Shown: in pieces, positions 1-6,427 of the stretch
How positions within the stretch are numbered: position 1 is the stretch's first letter
How the letters are laid out: every line of letters begins with the position of its first letter
Origin: an uncultured Haemophilus sp.
Lineage (GTDB): Bacteria; Pseudomonadota; Gammaproteobacteria; Enterobacterales; Pasteurellaceae
NCBI GenBank assembly: GCA_959600045.1
Contig: CAUGKJ010000021.1
Span: 1 to 10,302, forward strand
Length of the DNA stretch: 10,302 nt
Direction of reading: 5' to 3'
The notes under the pieces: model-generated
Told to the model about the DNA's origin: nothing
The model's database searches: none
What the model saw: only the letters and a program-made list of their open reading frames with translations
Program-made: the position numbers and the translations under genes

Positions 1-826
1 ACTCACATTACCGATTATTCTTAATTTACCGGGTTTATTGAGTTTCCATATTCTAGGTGAAGGCTTAAATCCAATTGATACGTCTTATCCATTATTGGTT
101 AATAAAGTGATGCCGACTGCATTGCAAGGCTTCTTTATTGCGGCACTTTTCGGTGCAATTTTAAGTACCTTTAACTCATTCTTAAACTCTGCAGCGACCA
201 TTTATTGTAAAGACTTATTACCATCTATCAGTAAAAAACAACGAACCGATCAAGAATTGATCGTCTATGCGAAAAAAGTCTCTACCATTATGGCGATTGT
301 GACCATGATTATTGGCCCACTTTTGATGTTCGGTACAGATGGTATTTTCTTAATCACTAAACGCTTTGCTGGTTTTGTGAATATTCCGATTGTTGCACTA
401 TTTGCTGTTGGTTTATTTAATAAAACAGTTTCTGGCTTAGCTGCACGTATAGCCTTACTTGTACACGTGGTACTTTATTTCAGTATTGTTTGGGTGTTCA
501 ATGTGAAAATCAATTTCGTGTATGTCATGGGCGGATTATTCGTATTTGATGTTATTTTCATGTTGATTTTAGGTCAATTCTTAAAACGTGAGCCTTATGT
601 GGAAAATACCGTCAATAAAAGTGACGTGGACTTAACCAATTGGAAATACATTAAAGTGACGTCTGTTTCATTGATTCTTGGTTTAATCGCGCTTTATACT
701 TTCTTATCACCTGTTGGTCTTGCTTCTCCAGATGGCAATCCAATGTTAGTGTTGGAAGTGTATGCGGTATTACAACTCATCGTATTGATTGTCTTTAGAC
801 CAAAAAATGAAAAATCAGAACATTAA
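1..826 (+). CDS. Sodium/solute symporter (SSS family), 3' part
   Basis: This is the C-terminal 274 residues of an inner-membrane symporter; the reading frame is open to the left edge (first full codon at base 2), so the true start lies outside. The visible part opens with a Pro-rich loop (LPGLLSFHILGEGLNP) and then the SSS hallmark helix, with AALFGAILSTFNSFLNSA at about residues 46-63. About six more hydrophobic segments follow, and the protein ends in a short charged tail. SSS proteins import sugars, amino acids or related solutes with Na+. The sulfatase gene follows after 71 bases on the same strand, so the substrate is plausibly the sulfated compound that enzyme acts on; the pairing resembles E. 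coli yidK-yidJ. The family is clear. The substrate is inference. Confidence 0.88.
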   Translation, partial: LTLPIILNLPGLLSFHILGEGLNPIDTSYPLLVNKVMPTALQGFFIAALFGAILSTFNSFLNSAATIYCKDLLPSISKKQRTDQELIVYAKKVSTIMAIVTMIIGPLLMFGTDGIFLITKRFAGFVNIPIVALFAVGLFNKTVSGLAARIALLVHVVLYFSIVWVFNVKINFVYVMGGLFVFDVIFMLILGQFLKREPYVENTVNKSDVDLTNWKYIKVTSVSLILGLIALYTFLSPVGLASPDGNPMLVLEVYAVLQLIVLIVFRPKNEKSEH

Positions 827-854
827 TTACATCTTTCTAACCAATTAATAAGCT

Positions 855-875
855 GGGCGTACATTACGTACGCCC
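855..875 (+). promoter_or_regulatory. Intercistronic inverted repeat, symporter-sulfatase gap
   Basis: GGGCGTAC (855-862) and GTACGCCC (868-875) form a perfect 8-bp inverted repeat with a 5-base centre. It lies in the 71-base gap between the symporter and sulfatase genes and is GC-rich in an AT-rich context. No T-run follows, so a classical Rho-independent terminator is unlikely. It could be an mRNA hairpin that adjusts the ratio of the two products, or an operator. The sequence does not decide between these. Confidence 0.5.
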
Positions 876-897
876 TTAAAATAGATAAGGATTGTAT

Positions 898-2343
898 ATG
901 AACATTATCTATATTTTACTCGACCAAGTGCGTAAAGATATGCTGGGGGCTTATGGTCACCAGATCGTTAAAACCCCGAATATCGACCGTCTAGCTAAAG
1001 ATGGGGTGCGTTTTAATAACGCCTTTACGCCAGCTTCCGTTTGTGGTCCCGCACGAACATCACTCTTTACTGGTTTAATGCCGTCCACACATGGCATCAT
1101 TCGTAATGGTGAAAAAGGCGGTACAGGTGAAGTGAGTGAAGCCGCACCAAATATCGGTAAACTAGACGGCTATAACACCTATGTTGTGGGGAAATGGCAC
1201 GTGGGTACAAAATCCGTACCGGAAGATTATGGCATCAAAGGGCACAACTTTGACGGCTATGGTTATCCGGGCAGTGGTGTGTATAAAAATTTAGTGTTCA
1301 ACCAACCGCCGACACATTCCAATCGTTATAAAGAATGGTTAGATGAAAAAGGCTATGAGATTCCAGAAGTGAGTTGTGCTTATTTCGGGGATAACCCACA
1401 TTTGCGCGTACAAGAACTTTGTGGTTTGCTTTCAGGCACAAAAGAACAAACCATCCCGTATTTCATCATTGATGAAGCGAAAAGTTATATTAGTGAATCA
1501 CTTGCTGAAAATAAACCGTTCTTTACATGGATTAATTTCTGGGGACCGCATACGCCTTGTATCGTGCCAGAGCCTTATTATTCCATGTATCGAAAAGAAG
1601 ATGTGGTGCTAGATGAAAGCTTCTTCAAGCCACTAGAAGGTAAACCAGGACACTATCGTACCATCTCTAAAATGTGGGGAATGTGGGAAGCGAGTGAAGA
1701 TCATTGGAAAGAGGTTATCACAAAATTCTGGGGCTACATTACTTTGATTGATGATGCGATTGGTGAGCTGTTTACTTTCTTAGAAAACAACGGCATTTAT
1801 GACCGCACTTTTATTGTGGCAACCGCTGACCATGGGGATGCGATGGGTGCTCATCGAATGATTGAGAAAGGGGAGTTCATGTTTGATACCACCTACAATA
1901 TTCCGATGATTATCAAAGACCCAAATTCAAATCGTGTTAATCAACAAGATGATAACCTTGTCTATCTCCATGATTTAACCTCGACCGTTTATGATCTCGC
2001 TAATCAGCCTATTCCTCAGACCTTTGAAGGGGAAAGTATTTTGCCGATTGTTCGTCAACATCAAGATAATCAACGTAAAGGGATATTGGCTCAGTTAGCA
2101 GGGCATTTCGTTTACTTTGAACAACGCATGTGGCACCGTAAAGACTATAAATTAGTATTTAATGCTTCGGATATTTGTGAGCTTTATGATGTGAAAAATG
2201 ATCCGGCTGAAATGCATAATTTGTTCTACAAGCCAGAATATGAGGCGGTCAAAAAAGAGATGCTGGAAGAAATGCGTCAAGAAATGAAACTCTTAAATGA
2301 TCCATTAGAAAATTGGGTATATCGGATTATAAACGAAGTGTAA
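898..2343 (+). CDS. Cytoplasmic formylglycine-dependent sulfatase (type I)
   Basis: This 481-residue alkaline-phosphatase-superfamily sulfatase hydrolyses a sulfate ester. The start at 898 is chosen because AAGG (887-890) sits 7 bases upstream; a TTG at 892 is less likely. Visible motifs: Asp9 in LLDQ (metal ligand), C49-G-P-A-R53 (the CxPxR maturation motif, where Cys49 would become formylglycine), GKWH at residues 98-101, GPH with His218, ADHGD with Asp311 and His312 (metal ligands), Lys324, and the common C-terminal ELYDVKNDPAEMHNL motif. There is no signal peptide, since the first residues are already the first core strand, so both maturation and catalysis should be cytosolic. The neighbouring symporter and anSME genes fit this. 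It resembles E. coli YidJ in general layout. The substrate is unknown; an N- or O-sulfated sugar or an aryl sulfate are all possible. A phosphonate or phosphate ester hydrolase is a less likely alternative. Confidence 0.92.
   Translation: MNIIYILLDQVRKDMLGAYGHQIVKTPNIDRLAKDGVRFNNAFTPASVCGPARTSLFTGLMPSTHGIIRNGEKGGTGEVSEAAPNIGKLDGYNTYVVGKWHVGTKSVPEDYGIKGHNFDGYGYPGSGVYKNLVFNQPPTHSNRYKEWLDEKGYEIPEVSCAYFGDNPHLRVQELCGLLSGTKEQTIPYFIIDEAKSYISESLAENKPFFTWINFWGPHTPCIVPEPYYSMYRKEDVVLDESFFKPLEGKPGHYRTISKMWGMWEASEDHWKEVITKFWGYITLIDDAIGELFTFLENNGIYDRTFIVATADHGDAMGAHRMIEKGEFMFDTTYNIPMIIKDPNSNRVNQQDDNLVYLHDLTSTVYDLANQPIPQTFEGESILPIVRQHQDNQRKGILAQLAGHFVYFEQRMWHRKDYKLVFNASDICELYDVKNDPAEMHNLFYKPEYEAVKKEMLEEMRQEMKLLNDPLENWVYRIINEV
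1802..1810 (-). repeat. DNA uptake signal sequence (Hin type)
   Basis: An exact ACCGCACTT core lies inside the sulfatase coding sequence, read there as part of Asp-Arg-Thr-Phe. This core promotes DNA uptake in Haemophilus-type Pasteurellaceae. Confidence 0.8.
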
Positions 2344-2359
2344 AATCAATAAAAAATTG

Positions 2360-2368
2360 ACCGCACTT
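2360..2368 (-). repeat. DNA uptake signal sequence (Hin type)
   Basis: An exact ACCGCACTT core lies in the 37-base gap between the sulfatase gene and the regulator. It is preceded by an A/T-rich flank, as in full-length uptake sequences. It directly abuts the ribosome binding site (AAGGG at 2370-2374) of the regulator. Confidence 0.88.
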
Positions 2369-2380
2369 TAAGGGATGATT

Positions 2381-2968
2381 ATGGAAAATTGCGCAATCAA
2401 GCCTACTGAATTGTCACATTGTCAGTTTACTGAGCTGCATCACTTACCGAAAGGTTCCTTCTTGTATCAACAAGGTGAGTCAGCACATGAATTTTATTAT
2501 GTGCAAGCAGGCTTGGTTGGCTTATTTCATACCCTTGAAAATGGCAAGGAAAGCTTAGTGCGATTATATTCCAAGGGTGATTATTTTGGTTTTCGAACTT
2601 TGTTTTCGATGGCAGATAAACATTATCATTGCAATGCAAAAGTCTTAATTGATGCGGAGATTACTCGCATCAAACCTAATGTAGTGAGTGAATTTTTCAT
2701 GCATAATACGGTGATGAGCCAATGTTTATTACAGATTTTGGCAGATGAATTACGCGAAGCAGAGGAACGTTTGGCAAAAAGTGCCTATTTGCGTACTTTA
2801 GATCGCGTGATGGATAGTTTGTATTTTCTCAAACAACATTTTCCTGATTATAATTGGACGTATCGTGAAATTGCAGAATATGCCGGCTGTGAAACCGAAA
2901 CCGCGATTCGTATTGCAAAAGAACTCAAACAAAATGGCGCATTAGACCGAATATCTGGTCATAAATAA
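2381..2968 (+). CDS. Crp/Fnr-fold transcriptional regulator, atypical effector pocket
   Basis: This is a 195-residue cytoplasmic DNA-binding regulator. An ATG at 2375 is also in frame, but AAGGG at 2370-2374 would touch it, whereas it lies 6 bases from the ATG at 2381. Residues about 20-110 form the cyclic-nucleotide-binding-type beta barrel (LPKGSFLYQQGE at its start), a long dimerisation helix follows, and a helix-turn-helix occupies about 160-190. In the recognition helix Glu173 and Arg177 match the Glu/Arg pair that CRP and FNR use to read TGA half-sites. The phosphate-cassette Glu of CRP is replaced by Phe71 (GDYFGFRTLF) and the Arg-Ser pair is missing, so cAMP binding is unlikely. Cysteines are at 4, 14, 84, 115 and 170, a spacing unlike FNR's cluster. 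Its place between sulfatase and maturase suggests it is the local regulator; its signal is unknown. Confidence 0.85.
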   Translation: MENCAIKPTELSHCQFTELHHLPKGSFLYQQGESAHEFYYVQAGLVGLFHTLENGKESLVRLYSKGDYFGFRTLFSMADKHYHCNAKVLIDAEITRIKPNVVSEFFMHNTVMSQCLLQILADELREAEERLAKSAYLRTLDRVMDSLYFLKQHFPDYNWTYREIAEYAGCETETAIRIAKELKQNGALDRISGHK

Positions 2969-2989
2969 TGTTGTAACAAAGGATGGTTA

Positions 2990-4135
2990 ATGTCTGTTTT
3001 TCCACCACAAGCTCATTTTCACTTAATGGCAAAACCAAGCAGTTTTCACTGTAACATTCAGTGTGAATATTGCTTTTATTTGGAAAAATCAGAACAGTTT
3101 GGGCAACATGCGCCTTTTATGTCGAAAGACACCTTAAAACATTACGTCAAAAACTATATCCAATCTCATGCCGGTAATGTGGTTGAATTTGCTTGGCAAG
3201 GGGGGGAGCCGACTCTCTTAGGCTTAGATTTTTATAAACAAGCCGTTGAATATCAGCAGGAATTTGCCCAAGGCAAACAGATCACAAACGCCTTTCAAAC
3301 CAATGGCATTGCTCTTAATCAGCAATGGGCTGCATTTTTCAAACAACATCATTTTCTTATCGGACTTTCTATTGACGGTTTAAGTGCCGTGCATAATCGT
3401 TATCGTATTTCGGGTAACGGTAATCCCACTTTTGAAAAAGTCGTAAAAGCGTTAAATCTGCTACAAGAATATGGCGTGGAATTTAACACCTTAACCGTCA
3501 TTAACGATCAAAACTGGCAAAAAGGAAGAGAAACCTATTTAGCGCTCAAACAGCTTGGTTCGACTTATATGCAGTTTATTCCTATCGTCGAACGTCATAC
3601 CCAAACACAATCAGTAACCGATTTTTCAGTACCATCAGAAGGCTACGGGCAATTTCTCGTGGATGTCTTTCATGAATGGTATGCTCATGATGTGGGAAAA
3701 ATTTATGTGTCGCAGTTTGATAATTTGCTAGGACAATGGCTCGGTTATCCTTCCACAACTTGCGTTCATCAACCCACTTGCGGTCAATCTCTTGTCACAG
3801 AAGCCAATGGTGATGTGTATGCTTGCGACCATTTTGTGTATCCCGAATACAAGATGGGGAATTTAACTCAGCAACCTTTAACGGAGATTGTGCTTTCCAG
3901 CAGACAGCAACAATTTGGTTTAGAAAAATCACAAAAATTGACCGCACTTTGTCGGCGTTGTGAGTTTCGTAAACTCTGTTATGGTGGCTGCCCGAAACAT
4001 CGTTTTGTTTCTCTCGAAAATGAATCAAACCCACATAATTATTTATGTGCCTCTTACCGTTATTTCTTTGAACAAACTGCGCTTTATATGCAAGCCATGG
4101 CTCGTCAAATTCGGTTACATCCATCCGCTGCTTAA
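2990..4135 (+). CDS. Anaerobic sulfatase-maturating enzyme (radical SAM, anSME)
   Basis: This 381-residue cytosolic iron-sulfur enzyme oxidises the active-site Cys of sulfatases to C-alpha-formylglycine, using S-adenosylmethionine. AAAGGA at 2978-2983 supports the ATG at 2990. The radical SAM cluster motif is C21-N-I-Q-C25-E-Y-C28, followed by the SAM-binding WQGGEPT segment near residues 72-78. The C-terminal SPASM domain that holds two auxiliary [4Fe-4S] clusters is complete: Cys258, Cys264, Cys279 (in NGDVYACD, whose first Asp, Asp275, corresponds to the proposed catalytic base), Cys321, Cys324, Cys330, Cys334 and Cys353. The length is normal for the family. The sulfatase with its CGPAR motif two genes upstream is the obvious partner. 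The enzyme is oxygen-sensitive as a class, so function under low oxygen is expected. An uptake sequence inside the gene encodes Lys-Leu-Thr-Ala-Leu. Confidence 0.94.
   Translation: MSVFPPQAHFHLMAKPSSFHCNIQCEYCFYLEKSEQFGQHAPFMSKDTLKHYVKNYIQSHAGNVVEFAWQGGEPTLLGLDFYKQAVEYQQEFAQGKQITNAFQTNGIALNQQWAAFFKQHHFLIGLSIDGLSAVHNRYRISGNGNPTFEKVVKALNLLQEYGVEFNTLTVINDQNWQKGRETYLALKQLGSTYMQFIPIVERHTQTQSVTDFSVPSEGYGQFLVDVFHEWYAHDVGKIYVSQFDNLLGQWLGYPSTTCVHQPTCGQSLVTEANGDVYACDHFVYPEYKMGNLTQQPLTEIVLSSRQQQFGLEKSQKLTALCRRCEFRKLCYGGCPKHRFVSLENESNPHNYLCASYRYFFEQTALYMQAMARQIRLHPSAA
3941..3949 (-). repeat. DNA uptake signal sequence (Hin type)
   Basis: An exact ACCGCACTT core with an AAAAATTG flank lies inside the anSME gene. 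It is read as Lys-Leu-Thr-Ala-Leu, and sits just before the Cys-rich CRRC segment. Confidence 0.88.
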
Positions 4136-4137
4136 GG

Positions 4138-4160
4138 TAGAATAGCGTTTTTCTATTTTA
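4138..4160 (+). other. A/T-rich hairpin before the SMR transporter gene
   Basis: TAGAATAG (4138-4145) can pair with CTATTTTA (4153-4160) over 8 positions, including one G-U pair, leaving a 7-base loop that contains five T. It fills most of the 38-base gap between the anSME gene and the transporter. The stem is weak and lacks the usual GC content of a terminator. AAGG at 4134-4137 lies immediately before it. Confidence 0.35.
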
Positions 4161-4173
4161 CTGTTTGATTGAT

Positions 4174-4503
4174 ATGAATCCTTGGACATTACTCGCTATT
4201 TCGATTTGCCTTGAAATTGTGGCGACGAATTTATTAAAAGTCAGCGATGGCTTTACCAAACTTTTACCTACAATTGGCTCATTAACCTTGTATGCCATTT
4301 CGTTTTATTTTGTCTCCCTTGTATTCCGTACCCTTTCCGTGGGGTTGGTTTACGCCATTTGGTCGGGTGTCGGCATTGTTTTGACGGCCATTGTGGCGTA
4401 TTTCGCTTTTGGTCAGAAAATCGATACCGCTGGGCTGATTGGTATGGCGTTGATTATCAGTGGTGTTTTAGTGATTAACTTGTTTTCTCAAACAGGACAT
4501 TAA
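4174..4503 (+). CDS. EmrE-like small multidrug resistance transporter
   Basis: This 109-residue inner-membrane protein has four hydrophobic helices (about residues 4-21, 34-52, 58-80 and 85-106). SMR proteins work as dual-topology dimers that export quaternary ammonium and other lipophilic cations, or guanidinium in some subgroups, in exchange for protons. Starting at the ATG at 4174 gives MNPWTLL, which aligns with the start of EmrE and places Glu14 (the proton/drug-coupling residue), Tyr40, Tyr60 and Trp63 at EmrE numbering, with the WSGVGIVL signature at 63-70. A TTG at 4165 would add three residues. No ribosome binding site lies at normal distance. It is probably co-transcribed with the sulfatase genes, though its role there is unclear. 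The Gdx/SugE branch is less likely, given the close match to EmrE. Confidence 0.88.
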   Translation: MNPWTLLAISICLEIVATNLLKVSDGFTKLLPTIGSLTLYAISFYFVSLVFRTLSVGLVYAIWSGVGIVLTAIVAYFAFGQKIDTAGLIGMALIISGVLVINLFSQTGH

Positions 4504-4523
4504 TCCTCCAAATGAAATATGAT
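4494..4523 (+). promoter_or_regulatory. Possible promoter for the nucleotidase gene
   Basis: AGGACA (4494-4499) and TATGAT (4518-4523) are separated by 18 bases and resemble sigma-70 -35 (4 of 6) and -10 (5 of 6) boxes. They overlap the end of the SMR gene. The 95-base gap before the nucleotidase is longer than the other gaps in this run, which makes an own promoter plausible. This is tentative. Confidence 0.3.
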
Positions 4524-4566
4524 CAAGCTAACAAATTTTATTTTTCTTCATTCTCCCGCATTTTTA

Positions 4567-4575
4567 ACCGCACTT
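4567..4575 (-). repeat. DNA uptake signal sequence (Hin type)
   Basis: An exact ACCGCACTT core lies in the gap between the SMR transporter and the nucleotidase gene, 23 bases before the latter's start codon. Confidence 0.85.
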
Positions 4576-4598
4576 TGTGCAACTTTAAAGGAAATTCT

Positions 4599-6263
4599 AT
4601 GAAAAAATTACTTTGCTCATTATTTGCGCTTTCTGCTGTTAGCACAGCGATGGCACAAGAAGTGAATATTAAATTATTAGGGACCTCTGACATTCATGGT
4701 CGCGTTGTACCTTGGAGCTATGGCGCAGACGTAGAAGACAAATCTGGTTCTTATGCGCAAATCGCAACTTATGTGAAAGATGTGCGTAAAAACAACAAAA
4801 ACGTGGTGTTAGTGGATGTGGGCGATGCGATCCAAGATAACCAAGTCGATGTGTTCGCAAAAGATAAAAAATATTACAAAGATCACCCAATTCCAAAAGT
4901 ATTAAACGAAATGAAATACGATGTTTTCGTATTGGGTAACCACGAGTTTAACTTTGGGATGGAAGCATTAGATGAAATCTTAAAAGACATCAAAGCGAAA
5001 AAATTAACCGCAAACTTCTATTATAAGAAAGACGACAAACGTTATATTGATGCAACAACCATCATTGAAAAAGATGGCGTGAAACTAGGGATTATCGGTT
5101 TAAGTACCCCAATGTCAGCAAAATTTGAAGAAGACACGGGCAACTTAAAAGACATGAAATTTACTTCACCAACAGAAGAAGCGCGTACACAAGTTGAGAA
5201 GTTAAAAGCGAAAGGTGTCGATGCAATTATTGTGATCTCTCACATGGGTATCGAGAATGAAAACAAGATTCCTGATACCGGTATGCGTGATGTGATCAAT
5301 GCAGTAGATGGCATTGATGTAGTTATCGCGGGTCACATGCACAAAGATGTACCAAGTGAAACCATTAAAAATACACTAATCACTGAACCACACCGTTACG
5401 GTACCGTGGTATCTGAAGTGGATCTCACTTTTGATATCAACGATAAAAAAGAAGTGAAATTGGTGAAGAAAGAATCCAAAACCGTTCCAGTTAAAGAACT
5501 TGAAGCAGATAAGAAAATTGCGGAAATCTATAAACCTTACCACGAGAAATTACGTGAATTAAACAATGTGGTGATTGGTCAAACCGAAAACGAAATGGTA
5601 CCACAAGAGACCAAACACGGTGTATCTGCTGCATTCTCAAGAGATACAGGTTTGTCTTCATTCATTAATGATGTTGAACAACATTACAGTGGTGCAGATG
5701 TGGTAACTTTCTCTTTCGACCACCAAAAAGCACGCATGAATAAAGGCGATATCAAGAAAAAAGACATCATCTTTAACTATCGTTATGCCGGCGGTGATGT
5801 CACCGTTTATGAAATGACGGGTAAACAATTGAAAGAATATATGGAATGGTCAGCGAACTACTTCGATACTATTCAACCGGGTGATACCGAATACCGTTAC
5901 AATGCGGAACGTAAAAAATCAAAATATGTGACTTACGACATTTTCGGTGGCGTAAATTACAAAATTGACTTACGTAATCCACAAGGTAGTAAAATCGTTG
6001 GTTTAACCCTTGCTGACGGCAAACCGATCACTGATGATATGAAATTAAAAGTGGGTATGAACTCATATCGTTTCGCTCAATTAAACGGCAAAGGTGGTAT
6101 TTGGGAAGGCCAACAAATTCCAGTACTTTGGGAATCTAAAGTGGCAATGGGCCGTGAAAAAGGCACGATCCAAAATATGATGATCGATTACATCACGAAT
6201 GTGAAAAAAGGCAAAATTGATGGTCTATCTCACAACCGTTGGGAAATCATTGGATTAAACTAA
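4599..6263 (+). CDS. Secreted CpdB/5'-nucleotidase-like metallophosphoesterase
   Basis: This 554-residue enzyme would cleave phosphate from nucleotides or cyclic nucleotides in the periplasm. The start at 4599 follows AAAGGA (4587-4592) and gives a clear signal peptide, MKKLLCSLFALSAVSTAMA, with cleavage before Gln20; the frame stays open upstream but that extension lacks support. The N-terminal metallophosphatase domain shows Asp31-x-His33, Gly-Asp76, GNHE with Asn114 and His115, His215 (SHMG), and GHMH with His246 and His248, which together are the complete two-metal site. The C-terminal nucleotidase domain begins near residue 325. It carries MTGKQLKEYMEWSANYFD and a YDIFGGVNYKID motif at about 446-457 that resembles CpdB more than UshA or NadN. 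It is shorter than CpdB (about 650 residues). No lipoprotein box or LPxTG is present. Substrate choice between 5'-, 3'- and cyclic nucleotides cannot be decided from sequence. Confidence 0.88.
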   Translation: MKKLLCSLFALSAVSTAMAQEVNIKLLGTSDIHGRVVPWSYGADVEDKSGSYAQIATYVKDVRKNNKNVVLVDVGDAIQDNQVDVFAKDKKYYKDHPIPKVLNEMKYDVFVLGNHEFNFGMEALDEILKDIKAKKLTANFYYKKDDKRYIDATTIIEKDGVKLGIIGLSTPMSAKFEEDTGNLKDMKFTSPTEEARTQVEKLKAKGVDAIIVISHMGIENENKIPDTGMRDVINAVDGIDVVIAGHMHKDVPSETIKNTLITEPHRYGTVVSEVDLTFDINDKKEVKLVKKESKTVPVKELEADKKIAEIYKPYHEKLRELNNVVIGQTENEMVPQETKHGVSAAFSRDTGLSSFINDVEQHYSGADVVTFSFDHQKARMNKGDIKKKDIIFNYRYAGGDVTVYEMTGKQLKEYMEWSANYFDTIQPGDTEYRYNAERKKSKYVTYDIFGGVNYKIDLRNPQGSKIVGLTLADGKPITDDMKLKVGMNSYRFAQLNGKGGIWEGQQIPVLWESKVAMGREKGTIQNMMIDYITNVKKGKIDGLSHNRWEIIGLN

Positions 6264-6292
6264 TCGATCCTTTTAAAATACGATAAAAAACC

Positions 6293-6335
6293 AACCGCAC
6301 TTTGAGATAATTGAATCAAGTGCGGTTATTTTTTT
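6293..6335 (+). terminator. Rho-independent terminator from paired uptake sequences
   Basis: AACCGCACTT (6293-6302) and AAGTGCGGTT (6318-6327) form a perfect 10-bp stem with a 15-base loop, followed by A and seven T. Both arms contain an exact uptake core (6294-6302 and 6318-6326). It lies 29 bases after the nucleotidase stop codon and should end that transcript before rpe. Confidence 0.88.
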
Positions 6336-6427
6336 CTTTGTTTTCAGCTAAAACTTGTAAATAATCAAGGTAAAATTAAGCCTAACGTAGTAAACTACAA
6401 GGACTTTTATCATTTAGGAGATGACAA

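Noticed and set aside
2375..2380. Upstream ATG at 2375 as regulator start
   Set aside because: The AAGGG ribosome binding site ends at 2374 and would leave no spacing; the ATG at 2381 has a normal 6-base spacing.
3776..3784. Additional uptake core at ACTTGCGGT
   Set aside because: It differs from AAGTGCGGT, so it is only a near match, and was not counted.
3795..4124. Minus-strand open frame inside the anSME gene
   Set aside because: It is a shadow of the well-supported SPASM domain on the plus strand, with no motif or ribosome binding site.
4512..4598. N-terminal extension of the nucleotidase frame to 4512
   Set aside because: The extension has no ribosome binding site, runs through an uptake sequence and would bury the signal peptide; AAAGGA before 4599 gives the correct start.
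6387..6398. GTAGT-AA-ACTAC inverted repeat upstream of rpe as operator
   Set aside because: A 5-2-5 repeat of this size is easily found by chance, and no promoter elements could be placed around it.
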